NCBI GenBank assembly: GCA_964547995.1
Contig: CAZJRB010000016.1
Coordinates: 1 to 64,000, forward strand
DNA length: 64,000 bases
Origin: CAZJRB01 sp964547995
Lineage (GTDB): Bacteria > Planctomycetota > Planctomycetia > Pirellulales > Thermoguttaceae
Direction of reading: 5' to 3'
The notes beneath the pieces are model-generated. The model ran no database searches, had not been told where the DNA came from, and was given only the letters and a program-made list of their open reading frames with translations. The translations under genes and the position numbers were made by a program. Of the stretch, positions 50,412 through 58,635 are shown piece by piece (the stretch's first letter is position 1; each line of letters starts with the position of its first letter).

Positions 50412-52562
50412 CTACTCCCTGTAGAATCGGTTTGCCACGCAATGCTCCAATGCGAGGATGATGACCATCATCAGGATCAAGGGGCCGAACAATTTCCGCC
50501 CGACGCGGCCGCTGCTGACCCCCACTTCAAGCGCTTCCTTCGTACGCGCAACGCAATCGTCGGGCAAACCGAAGGTGTCCTTGAGCCGGTCCGGCTCGAT
50601 GCGCGTCAGGTCGGTCTGCCGCGGGGCCATGTTCACACTGAACCCCCGTTCGACTTTCGATTCGGTCCCACCGGCCTCGGCCCGGTAGTTGCCCACCTGG
50701 TCGGTCGAGGCGATTACCAGCTCGCGGCGATCCGTGTCGGCCGGCTGTGGGAATTTCAGGCCGTCCGGGGTGGTAATCAAGTATTCCTTGTGCGGATTCT
50801 TTCCGCCGATCGGCAACGTGGCCGTCTGACCGGCGAAGTAGTTCAACCGCTGCTCGCTGTTGCCGGCCAGGTAGAACATCATCTGGTGCATGAGCATTCC
50901 GAAGGGCCATGCCTCGCCGACGGGCAACAGGTTCCACGTTTCGCGCGGGGAATCGCCGGCGATCAGCGTCGGGGCATCGGAGACCGGCGTGGTCATGGTC
51001 AACACCCGCCCCGCCCCGACGGGCTTTTCGAGCAGCGCGGGAGCCCCGTTATTGTAGCGAAGGATCGTGCCCGTGGGGTTCTCCAGTTGCCAGTAGCGAA
51101 AGACGGGAAAGTCGCTCCACGGCACGGTGCCGGGCACCCGCCGAAACAGCGACAGCACCGCGTGCTGCGAATCTTCCAAGGTCAGGAACGTGTTGCCGTC
51201 GGGGCAGCGGATCTGACGGAGCAGCTTGCCGGGCAGCAACTCCTGGGCCTCGGGTGTGTTGAACGAGATCACCTTCGTGGCGTTGCGGCCGAGAAAGACG
51301 GCCACGCCGCCGCCGGTCGCTGCATAGTCGCCCAACCTCTGCCACACGACCGGTTCCAGCGGCGCCGGATCCAACACGCACACCGCTGCGAAGTCGCTGA
51401 GCGGCTCGTTGGGTAACTGGTTCAAGTCGACCACCTTGCAATCGAATCGGGCACGCCCACGCTTGCGAAACTCGGCCGGGGCCAACGCTTGGACCAGGAA
51501 CAACGCGTATCGTTGGGCAGGCTTCGGGGCGGCAATCAGGATCCGCCATGCCGGCTGGACCTCGACCGTGAAGTAACGCACGTCGTCGGCCTCCAAGGCG
51601 TCGCTGCCGGTGATCTGCACGATGCCCTGGTGCGTTCCCACTCCCAGCGACCCGATCAGGAAATCGATCGGCTTCGTTTCGTCGTCGGCCAGCTCGTAGC
51701 TTTCTTCGTAACGTTTCTGCTTGTTGCCGTCCTCGTCGATGAGAAAGAGTTCGACGACCCTGCTGTCCTTCGGGCCGATCCGCCGGAGTTCGGCTTGTAT
51801 CTCCAAAGGAGAGCGGCTCGAAAGAACCTGCTCGGAAAGACGCAACTCGCCCAGCGCGAAGTCGGTGGGGTCCTCCACGCCGACATCGATCACGTAGATG
51901 CCGACACCGGGGACCTCGCCGATGCGGGCCTGAAACGTCGCCGCGTCCTCGCCGGGCCAGGCCCTTTCGGTCAAATCCGTAAAAATGTAGACTTCCTTCC
52001 GGTCGATATCGTTGCTGTCGGCAAGCCGGCGGAGCGCCTTCTCGACCGCCCGAGTGACCGGCTGGGCGTCCGAAATCGGCCCGAGCCGGTTGAGTTGCTG
52101 TTTGGCGGCCAGCCGATCGGCCTGAAAATCGTTCGGGGAACGGGGACCCGTGTCGATCACCGCGATCTTGCTGTCCGGCGGAAGCTGGGCCAAGAGCCAA
52201 TTGCCCATCTTCTTCGCTGCTTGAAGACGGGTCTCGTTTCCGTGGCGATATTCCATTCGCGGGGCCGTATCGACGATCACGGCCGCGGCCACGGGCGCCT
52301 GTTGGCTTCCCAGCATGCTGCCGAATTTCACGCTCGGCCTGGCCAGGGCAAACGCCAGAAGCGCAATCGCCGCCGCCCGGAGCAGCAGCAGAATCAAATG
52401 CCGCAACCGCAGCTTTCGCACGTTCGTGTCGCGACGTTTCTGCACAAACAGAAGCGCAGGAAACTCCAATAGCTTCGGCTTCCTGCGCATGATCAAGTGC
52501 AGCACAATCGGAAGCGCGACCAGGGCGGTTCCGGCCAGCAGTGAAGCGTTGACAAACGTCAT
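50412..52562 (-). CDS. BatA-type (Aerotolerance regulator N-terminal) VWA membrane protein
   Basis: 716 residues. The N-terminal BatA motif has two membrane helices ('LLAGTALVALPIVLHLIMRR', 'LILLLLRAAAIALLAFALAR', about 6-78). A VWA-like domain follows (about 90-235) whose MIDAS is degenerate ('VIVDTAPRMEY' in place of DxSxS). A GATase-like region (about 340-480) and a C-terminal transmembrane helix (about 690-708) complete it. It pairs with the next gene, and both follow DUF58 and MoxR on the same strand. The loss of the MIDAS serines suggests metal-independent ligand binding. Confidence 0.87.
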   Translation of the reverse strand: MTFVNASLLAGTALVALPIVLHLIMRRKPKLLEFPALLFVQKRRDTNVRKLRLRHLILLLLRAAAIALLAFALARPSVKFGSMLGSQQAPVAAAVIVDTAPRMEYRHGNETRLQAAKKMGNWLLAQLPPDSKIAVIDTGPRSPNDFQADRLAAKQQLNRLGPISDAQPVTRAVEKALRRLADSNDIDRKEVYIFTDLTERAWPGEDAATFQARIGEVPGVGIYVIDVGVEDPTDFALGELRLSEQVLSSRSPLEIQAELRRIGPKDSRVVELFLIDEDGNKQKRYEESYELADDETKPIDFLIGSLGVGTHQGIVQITGSDALEADDVRYFTVEVQPAWRILIAAPKPAQRYALFLVQALAPAEFRKRGRARFDCKVVDLNQLPNEPLSDFAAVCVLDPAPLEPVVWQRLGDYAATGGGVAVFLGRNATKVISFNTPEAQELLPGKLLRQIRCPDGNTFLTLEDSQHAVLSLFRRVPGTVPWSDFPVFRYWQLENPTGTILRYNNGAPALLEKPVGAGRVLTMTTPVSDAPTLIAGDSPRETWNLLPVGEAWPFGMLMHQMMFYLAGNSEQRLNYFAGQTATLPIGGKNPHKEYLITTPDGLKFPQPADTDRRELVIASTDQVGNYRAEAGGTESKVERGFSVNMAPRQTDLTRIEPDRLKDTFGLPDDCVARTKEALEVGVSSGRVGRKLFGPLILMMVIILALEHCVANRFYRE

Positions 52563-52610
52563 GAGTTCAATGTCGAATATAATATCGAATGTCGATTTAC
52601 GGACTTTTTG

Positions 52611-53507
52611 TTACTTCCGGGCGGAGCGGCTCACGAGGTACTCGGTCAGTGCCCGATCGAACTGCATGCTCGTGTCCAACGGCACGTAATCGACGCCGGC
52701 TTGGAAGCATTCGCGGCGGTAGTCGTTACGGAAGTTGTTAATCTCGGCGAGGTAGTCGCGCCGAAAGGCGTCGGCGTCCAGCGCGATCCGCCGGTTGTCT
52801 TCCGGGTCCTCCAACTCGACCATGCCGCGGAAGGGAAACCGGGTCTCCGCTTCATCGAGGACGTGGAACATGATCACGTCATGCCCGGCGTGACGAAGGC
52901 GGTAAAGGGCCTCGACGACCGGCTCGGACTCCGCCAGCAAATCGGAGAAAATCATCACCAGGCTGGCGTGTTTCAACATGGCGGCAACCTGGGTCAAGCT
53001 CTGGGCGATGTCGGTCTCGCCCTGCGGCTTGAGGTTCGCGAGCATCGACAGGATGGTGCCCAGGTGGTTCCGTTTCGTCCGCGGCGCGAGGCTGCTGCGG
53101 ATCTTCTCGTCGAACGTCAACAGCCCGACCGGGTCTTGCTGGTGGATCATCAGGTAGCAGAGCGCGGCAGCCAGGCAAATTGAGTATTCAAACTTTGTCA
53201 GCTCTTGCCGGTACGTGTAACCCATCGAACGGCTCAGGTCCATGACCAAGTAGCCGGTGATATTGGTTTCGGCCTCGAACTTCTTGACGTAGTACTTGTC
53301 GGTCTTGGCGTAGACGAGCCAGTCGATGTCCTTCGGGTCGTCGCCGGGCGTGTACTTCCGGTGTTCGCTGAACTCGACCGAAAACCCGTGAAACGGACTC
53401 GCGTGCAACCCCTGCAAAAACCCTTTCACAATGAACTGCGCGCGGAGATCCAGCCGCTTGATCTGGTTGATCACTTCCGGCTTCAGGTACTGTTCGGCAG
53501 GGGGCAT
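52611..53507 (-). CDS. DUF58 (VWA-like) protein
   Basis: 298 residues. It has the DUF58 signature 'FSEHRKYTPGDDPKDIDW' near residues 45-62, then a VWA-like fold with 'LVMDLSRSMGY' (MIDAS DxSxS) near 90. It works with MoxR AAA ATPases as a chaperone-like pair for protein maturation or metal insertion. It lies 48 bp before the BatA-type gene, and 166 bp after moxR with a family D palindrome between. Confidence 0.93.
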   Translation of the reverse strand: MPPAEQYLKPEVINQIKRLDLRAQFIVKGFLQGLHASPFHGFSVEFSEHRKYTPGDDPKDIDWLVYAKTDKYYVKKFEAETNITGYLVMDLSRSMGYTYRQELTKFEYSICLAAALCYLMIHQQDPVGLLTFDEKIRSSLAPRTKRNHLGTILSMLANLKPQGETDIAQSLTQVAAMLKHASLVMIFSDLLAESEPVVEALYRLRHAGHDVIMFHVLDEAETRFPFRGMVELEDPEDNRRIALDADAFRRDYLAEINNFRNDYRRECFQAGVDYVPLDTSMQFDRALTEYLVSRSARK

Positions 53508-53545
53508 GGTTGGGGGTTAGCAGGTTAGAGGGTTAAGGGTCGGCC

Positions 53546-53643
53546 AAAAGCCCCGGCACTGCGTGCCGGGGTTCCTGAGCAGCACGAGTAACGACTCAAA
53601 CTCCTGTTTCAACGGAACCCTGGCACGCAGTGCCAGGGCTTTT
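53546..53643. repeat. palindromic repeat, family D, two-armed copy (REPIN-like)
   Basis: The left arm (53546-53575) holds ccccggcac-tgc-gtgccgggg. The right arm (about 53614-53643) holds ccctggcac-gca-gtgccaggg. The arms are inverted relative to each other, and the one base pair that differs is changed on both sides of each hairpin (C-G versus T-A). This compensatory change shows the hairpins are under selection or are templates for mobility. Confidence 0.8.
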
Positions 53644-53673
53644 GCTCTCAACTCTTAGCTCTCGACTCTCGAG

Positions 53674-54693
53674 CTACTTCTCATACTTCGGTATCTCCGG
53701 CGGGGGAATCTCGCGCAGCAGCCGTTCGATCAGGTCGTCGTTCGACATTCCTTCGGCTTGGGCCTGGAAGTTGGTGGCGATGCGATGTCGCAGGACCGGG
53801 ACGGCGATCTTCTGGAGGTCTTCGACGGCCACCGAGAAGCGGCCCTCCATGGCGGCCAGGGCCTTGCCGCCGTGGATCAGGAACTGCCCCGCCCGGGGAC
53901 CCGCTCCCCAATCGACCAACTCCTTGACGAACTCCGGCGCCGAGGGGTCTTTCGGGCGGGTGGCACGGACCAGCCGGGAGGAATATTTGACGATATACTC
54001 GCTGACCGCCACTTTGCCCACCAGGTTTTGCAGGTTGATAATTGCCTTGCCGGAGAGGACCTTGCGGACTTCGTGCGTCTCACCCCGGGTGGTGGTCGCC
54101 AGGATTTCTTCTTCCTCCTCGACGTTCGGGTAATCGACCTTCACGTTGAACATAAACCGGTCCAATTGGGCTTCCGGTAGCGGGTACGTCCCTTCCTGCT
54201 CGATCGGGTTCTGGGTGGCAATGGCAAAGAAGGGGTCGGGCAAGGGGTAGGTCTGTTGCCCGACGGTGACTTCGCGCTCCTGCATCGCCTGAAGCAGTGC
54301 GGCCTGGGTCTTAGGCGGCGTGCGGTTGATTTCATCGGCCAGGAGGATGTTGGTGAAGATCGGGCCCTCGACGAAGCGGAAATCACGCCGCCCGCCTTCG
54401 CTTTCCTCGAGCACGTTCGTGCCGGTGATGTCCGACGGCATCAGGTCGGGCGTGAACTGGATCCGCTTGAAACGGATGTCGAGGATCTGCGCCAACGTGC
54501 TGACGATCAGCGTCTTTGCCAGGCCGGGTACGCCGACCAGCAGGCAATGGCCGCGGGTGAAGATGGCAGCGAAAATCTGCTCGATCACGTCGGACTGTCC
54601 GACGATCACCTTCTGCAATTCTTCCTGCATCAGTTTGCGGTGCTGGCTGAATTCCTGTAAAACGTCGCCGAGACTGCGGGGCTTGGTGGCCAA
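53674..54693 (-). CDS. MoxR-family AAA+ ATPase
   Basis: 339 residues from a TTG at 54693 (family-like 'MATKPRSLGDVLQEFSQHRK'). Walker A is 'CLLVGVPGLAKTLIVSTLAQ' (about 50-69) and Walker B 'NILLADEINRTPPKTQAALL' (about 117). Sensor motifs include 'FFAIATQNPIEQEGTYPLPE' and 'AQLDRFMF'. MoxR ATPases act as chaperones for VWA-domain partners, here DUF58 and the two BatA-type proteins downstream. No ATG start gives a complete N-terminus. Confidence 0.93.
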   Translation of the reverse strand: MATKPRSLGDVLQEFSQHRKLMQEELQKVIVGQSDVIEQIFAAIFTRGHCLLVGVPGLAKTLIVSTLAQILDIRFKRIQFTPDLMPSDITGTNVLEESEGGRRDFRFVEGPIFTNILLADEINRTPPKTQAALLQAMQEREVTVGQQTYPLPDPFFAIATQNPIEQEGTYPLPEAQLDRFMFNVKVDYPNVEEEEEILATTTRGETHEVRKVLSGKAIINLQNLVGKVAVSEYIVKYSSRLVRATRPKDPSAPEFVKELVDWGAGPRAGQFLIHGGKALAAMEGRFSVAVEDLQKIAVPVLRHRIATNFQAQAEGMSNDDLIERLLREIPPPEIPKYEK

Positions 54694-54774
54694 GATCTTG
54701 CTCTCTCTTGCTGAATGGTAAACTCAATAATAGCCGTTGCCGAGCGGCACCGGACGACATCCTATATTCGTAAC

Positions 54775-54885
54775 ACTTCAGCCGAATGGCGGAACGCTTC
54801 GTACGATGGCCCTCCGAGGTCGTCAAGGGCTTGCGATGTCACAGCGACGGCCTCGGAGGGCCATCGTACTGCAACTGGCTGAAGT
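54775..54885. repeat. palindromic repeat, family A copy 3 (MITE-like)
   Basis: The outer arms are acttcagccg (54775-54784) and tggctgaagt (54876-54885). The inner arms at 54801-54824 and 54845-54869 are inverted with one mismatch and match copy 1. The left 45 bp match the reverse complement of the right end of copy 2. It occupies much of the 319-bp gap between moxR and the divergent DUF4159 gene. Confidence 0.85.
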
Positions 54886-54941
54886 CTTACATATATTCTA
54901 ACGTGGAACCGGGAATTTCCCCAGGGCAGGCAAGGATGTTC

Positions 54942-54970
54942 TCGACTTAACTTCTGAAATCGAATATACT
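54942..54970 (+). promoter_or_regulatory. candidate promoter of the toroid-DUF4159 gene
   Basis: TCGACT (54942-54947), a 17-bp spacer, then TATACT (54965-54970), 42 bp before the start codon. Confidence 0.45.
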
Positions 54971-55012
54971 TATGGTAATGTCGCGTTTCCTGTTTGCTCG
55001 GAGAGAAGGACC

Positions 55013-57373
55013 ATGAACCGCCGCTTCGTCGCCGCGTTGGCCCTGGGAGTTCTAATTGGGCCGTTTGGGTCGATTCTGCGGGCGGAGATCACGCCACAGA
55101 AGGTCCGCGAGTCGATCAGCCGGGCCGTCAGCTTCCTGAAAAAGCAGCAGAAAAACGACGGTTCCTGGATGGGGCGGCCGGGGCAACCGGGGGGGGTCAC
55201 CGCCCTGTGTACCCTCGCGCTGCTCGAAGCCGGCGTCAAACCGAGCGACCCCCACATCCAGCAGGCGCTACGATATCTCGAAAAGCTCAAACCCGAGAGA
55301 ACCTACGCAAGGGCCCTGCAAACCATGGTCTTCTGCAAGGCCGCTCCGAAGCAATACATGCTCAGGATCAAAGAGAACGTCCTATGGCTCGAAAGTAAAC
55401 AGGTTTCCAGCGGGCCCAACAAGGGGGCATGGTCCTATCCCGCCGCCCGCGGCGCCAGCGCCGACAACTCGAACTCCCAGTTTGCCTTACTGGGGCTTTA
55501 CGAGGCCGAACGGGCCGGCGCCCCGGTCCAACCGGAAACGTGGCGACGTGCCAACAACTACTGGAAAAATTGCCAAAGGGCCGACGGCTCCTGGGGTTAC
55601 TTCAAAGGTCACTACGGCACCGGAAGCATGACCTGTGCCGGAATTGCCTCCTTGATCATTACTTCCGAAAAGGTGCGCCAGAGCAACGCCCAGGCCAACG
55701 GCGACCGGATTACCTGCTGCGGCCAGGGCGACGCCGATAACAAGGAGATCAAGGCCGGCATGGCATGGCTGGGAAACCATTTTTCGGTCGTACGGAACCC
55801 GGGCGAACGCGGGTGGTTGCTCTATTACCTCTACGCGCTCGAACGCGTCGGGCGACTCACCTCGCAGCGGTTCTTCTACAACCAGCGGGCCGGTGAAAAG
55901 TACGACTGGTACCGCGAAGGCGCCGACTATCTCGTCAACCAGGGCCAAGACGCGCTCGACGGGTTCTTCAAGGGGATCGACAAGATCGAGTCGGACAGTC
56001 TGATCGCTACGAGCTTTGCGCTGCTGTTCCTGTCGAAGGGACGCCGCCCCACCTTGGTGGCCAAGCTGAAGTACGGCCCCGACGACGACTGGGACAAGCA
56101 CCGTAGCGACGTCAATAACCTCACCCGGTTCGTCGAACGGCGATGGGAAATGGACCTGACGTGGCAGGTCGTCGATCTGAAGGCGGCGTCGGTCGAGGAC
56201 CTCTTGGCGTCGCCGGTTTTGTACCTCTGCGGCAGCCGGGATATCTTGGCCGACGACGAGAAGGAGCGCCGGGCGATTGCCGACAAGCTCCGCGACTACA
56301 TCGACCGCGGCGGGTTCCTGTTGGCCGAGGGATACTGCGGCGGCGTCGGATTCGACCAGGGCTTCCGGCAGTTCGTCAACGAGCTGATGTTTCCCGAGCC
56401 GGAATATCAGCTCCGGCCGCTCGGCCCGGAACACCCGATCTGGTACGCGGAGTTGACGGTGCCGCCCGACGAGGCCCGGCCGCTCTGGGGGCTCGAGTTC
56501 GGATGCCGCACCAGCGTGGTTTATGCCCCGCGACACCACCCTTCGCTGTCCTGCCTTTGGGAGCTTTACCAGCCCGGTTCGTATAGGAGGCTCGGACGGG
56601 CGGTACAGACGAAAATCAAAGGCGCCTTGGCCATTGGCGTCAATGTCCTCGCTTATGCCACAAACCGGGAATTCCAGGATGAGCGGAAATTGGGTTCCAT
56701 CGCGTCCGAACCGCGACCGACCGACCCTTTTCCCCGCGGCCGGTTGCGAATCGCCAAGATCCGCCATCCCGGCGGCTGCAACGCCGCGCCCCGGGCGCTG
56801 GTCCGGCTGCTCGAAGCGACCGGTCATCAACACAAGATCCGCGTCGATGTCAAGTCGCGTCTCATTCGCCTTACCGACGACGCCCTGTTCGACCACCACC
56901 TCGTCTTCATGCACGGCCGCAACGGCTTCCGGCTGACGCCCGAGGAACAGCAGCAGCTCAAGGTCTATATCGAACGCGGCGGGATGCTCTTTGCCGATTC
57001 GATCTGCGCCAGCAGCGGGTTCACGAATTCGTTTCGCCGGGAGATGGCCGAGATCTTTCCGGAACACAATCTCGAGCCGGTTCCGGTCGACGCCCCGTTG
57101 CTCACGCCGGCCTACGGCGGCAGTGATTTGAAACTGGTCAAGCGTCGTGACCCTCAAGCCCGCACCGGCGGCGGCCCCTTGAAGGCAACCGTCCGCCGCG
57201 TGCCGCCGGAGCTGGAAGGCATCCGCATCGGCGACCGCTGGGCGGTTATCTTCTCCCGTTACGACATCAGTTGCGCCCTGGAAAAACACGACTCGCTGGA
57301 ATGCCGCGGCTACGTCCAGGAGGACGCCGCAAGGATCGGGCTGAACGTCGTGTTGTATTCGATGCAGCAGTGA
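55013..57373 (+). CDS. secreted toroid (prenyltransferase-like) plus tandem DUF4159 protein
   Basis: 786 residues. A signal peptide (about 1-24) is followed by an alpha/alpha-toroid region like squalene cyclases/prenyltransferases (about 27-340). Repeated QW-like motifs are visible: 'KKQQKNDGSWMG', 'CQRADGSWGYFKGHYGTGSM'. Two DUF4159 domains follow (about 345-570 and 578-783), recognised by 'DYIDRGGFLLAEGYCGG' and the parallel 'VYIERGGMLFADSICAS'. DUF4159 proteins accompany MoxR/BatA clusters in planctomycetes; function is unknown. It is divergent from moxR and probably belongs to the same assembly. Confidence 0.85.
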   Translation: MNRRFVAALALGVLIGPFGSILRAEITPQKVRESISRAVSFLKKQQKNDGSWMGRPGQPGGVTALCTLALLEAGVKPSDPHIQQALRYLEKLKPERTYARALQTMVFCKAAPKQYMLRIKENVLWLESKQVSSGPNKGAWSYPAARGASADNSNSQFALLGLYEAERAGAPVQPETWRRANNYWKNCQRADGSWGYFKGHYGTGSMTCAGIASLIITSEKVRQSNAQANGDRITCCGQGDADNKEIKAGMAWLGNHFSVVRNPGERGWLLYYLYALERVGRLTSQRFFYNQRAGEKYDWYREGADYLVNQGQDALDGFFKGIDKIESDSLIATSFALLFLSKGRRPTLVAKLKYGPDDDWDKHRSDVNNLTRFVERRWEMDLTWQVVDLKAASVEDLLASPVLYLCGSRDILADDEKERRAIADKLRDYIDRGGFLLAEGYCGGVGFDQGFRQFVNELMFPEPEYQLRPLGPEHPIWYAELTVPPDEARPLWGLEFGCRTSVVYAPRHHPSLSCLWELYQPGSYRRLGRAVQTKIKGALAIGVNVLAYATNREFQDERKLGSIASEPRPTDPFPRGRLRIAKIRHPGGCNAAPRALVRLLEATGHQHKIRVDVKSRLIRLTDDALFDHHLVFMHGRNGFRLTPEEQQQLKVYIERGGMLFADSICASSGFTNSFRREMAEIFPEHNLEPVPVDAPLLTPAYGGSDLKLVKRRDPQARTGGGPLKATVRRVPPELEGIRIGDRWAVIFSRYDISCALEKHDSLECRGYVQEDAARIGLNVVLYSMQQ

Positions 57374-57441
57374 GGATTAGGGGCTGGGGGCTGGGGATTT
57401 GGGGGGGAGGTGCAACACCAACCGCGCTGTAGAAGAGCACA

Positions 57442-57468
57442 AACGCCCCGGTACTGCGGTGCCGGGGG
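57442..57468. repeat. palindromic repeat, family D, degenerate arm
   Basis: aacgccccggtactgcggtg and the following ccgggg resemble the left arm at 53546-53575, with an extra base in the loop. It lies in the 258-bp gap after the DUF4159 gene, which otherwise shows nothing. Confidence 0.55.
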
Positions 57469-57631
57469 GTAAGCAGCGAACTATCACATACCTCAACCCC
57501 CTTCCTTGCCCCCGCCCTGCCGTGATAGAATCCGGGTACGAGCGAAATGCGCCAATCGCAAGCACGTCCTTCCCGGGCTTGTGGTATCATGGCGGCAGGC
57601 CCGTATACCGCTTGAGCATCGTGCAAGCCCG

Positions 57632-58345
57632 ATGGAACAAGAAACACCCGTCAAACCGATGTCTTCACGTTGGCCCGCGTGGGTTGCGCTGGGGACGACG
57701 CTTCTGATCGGGTTGGCGATGTTGCTGCCGTGGACCCGAATCCGCGATCAATCGGTAACAGGTCTGGGCCTGATCCGGTTGGATAAGGATCTGATCGAGC
57801 GTTTGGACGTCGCCAAGGAACGACGCGCCGGCCAGCAGGAACGCCGGGAGCAGATCGAATCGTTGCGACCTGACGGCCCACTGGCACGACGATCGGCCCC
57901 AAAGCTCCGCGACCGACCGCTCCCGAAGAAGGTCGAACAGGCCCGCAACGACGTTGCGGGGTACGTCGAGCTGACGGAAGCGATTCTCGGGTACATCCGA
58001 ATCGGGGCGATGGTGCTTCTGGGTATCGCATTGCTGCCGGTTGTCTGGGTGGTTTTGCCTTTCAGGAAGGTGTCGGGGGGCTGCGCAATGGCGTGCGGGC
58101 TGATCGGGTTTACGTTGCTCGGAACGTTATTGCCGGCGACGTGGTATCTTTCGGGCCTGGAGTTGTTTGGCAAATCGCTGCCCTTGCTACCGGGTTGGTG
58201 GTTGCTCGTTGCCGCTGCCTTGGTGTTGGGCATCGCGGGCGGCGCGTGGGCAATTTGCACCCGTTGGAAACTCTGGCTCCCGCTTCAACTGCTGCCGGCC
58301 ATTGCCTGGTGTGCCTGGTTCGGAAATGCGCTGGGGCTGTGGTAG
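57632..58345 (+). CDS. hypothetical membrane protein
   Basis: 237 residues from the ATG at 57632; an ATG at 57659 is also plausible, and neither has a strong ribosome binding site. Transmembrane segments lie at about 17-36, 125-148, 150-175 and 185-210, with a last hydrophobic stretch near 215-237. Between the first and second lies an Arg/Glu-rich soluble loop (about 45-110) that could form a coiled coil. I recognise no family. It stands alone on the plus strand. Confidence 0.6.
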   Translation: MEQETPVKPMSSRWPAWVALGTTLLIGLAMLLPWTRIRDQSVTGLGLIRLDKDLIERLDVAKERRAGQQERREQIESLRPDGPLARRSAPKLRDRPLPKKVEQARNDVAGYVELTEAILGYIRIGAMVLLGIALLPVVWVVLPFRKVSGGCAMACGLIGFTLLGTLLPATWYLSGLELFGKSLPLLPGWWLLVAAALVLGIAGGAWAICTRWKLWLPLQLLPAIAWCAWFGNALGLW

Positions 58346-58635
58346 CCACTCAACGGACTCCTCGATAAATGGGTGTCAGTCACGTTGTCGCCTTGCAGCG
58401 TGGTTTGCAATACACTTGTTGGTGAGAGTTTCCAATAATGCACTGTATGCATGCCGTGAACACCTTCATCCCGAACACAGAAACGCAGGGGGGTTCGGTC
58501 GAGTCCGACGATCCCGATGTGGCAGTCTGCAAGGAAGATCGACCAATCCAAATCGGAAAGTTATTTATCGGTCGCCCCTTTCAGGGGCCAAGTACCCTAG
58601 CCAACCGCCGCCCGTAGCAAAGCGCTCGTGCAGTC
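58346..58635. other. intergenic region with a short hairpin downstream of pfp
   Basis: No gene is supported. A hairpin gcccct-ttc-aggggc (58574-58588) lies 48 bp beyond the end of the phosphofructokinase gene. It lacks a T-run on the minus strand, so it is at best a weak terminator. Confidence 0.5.
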
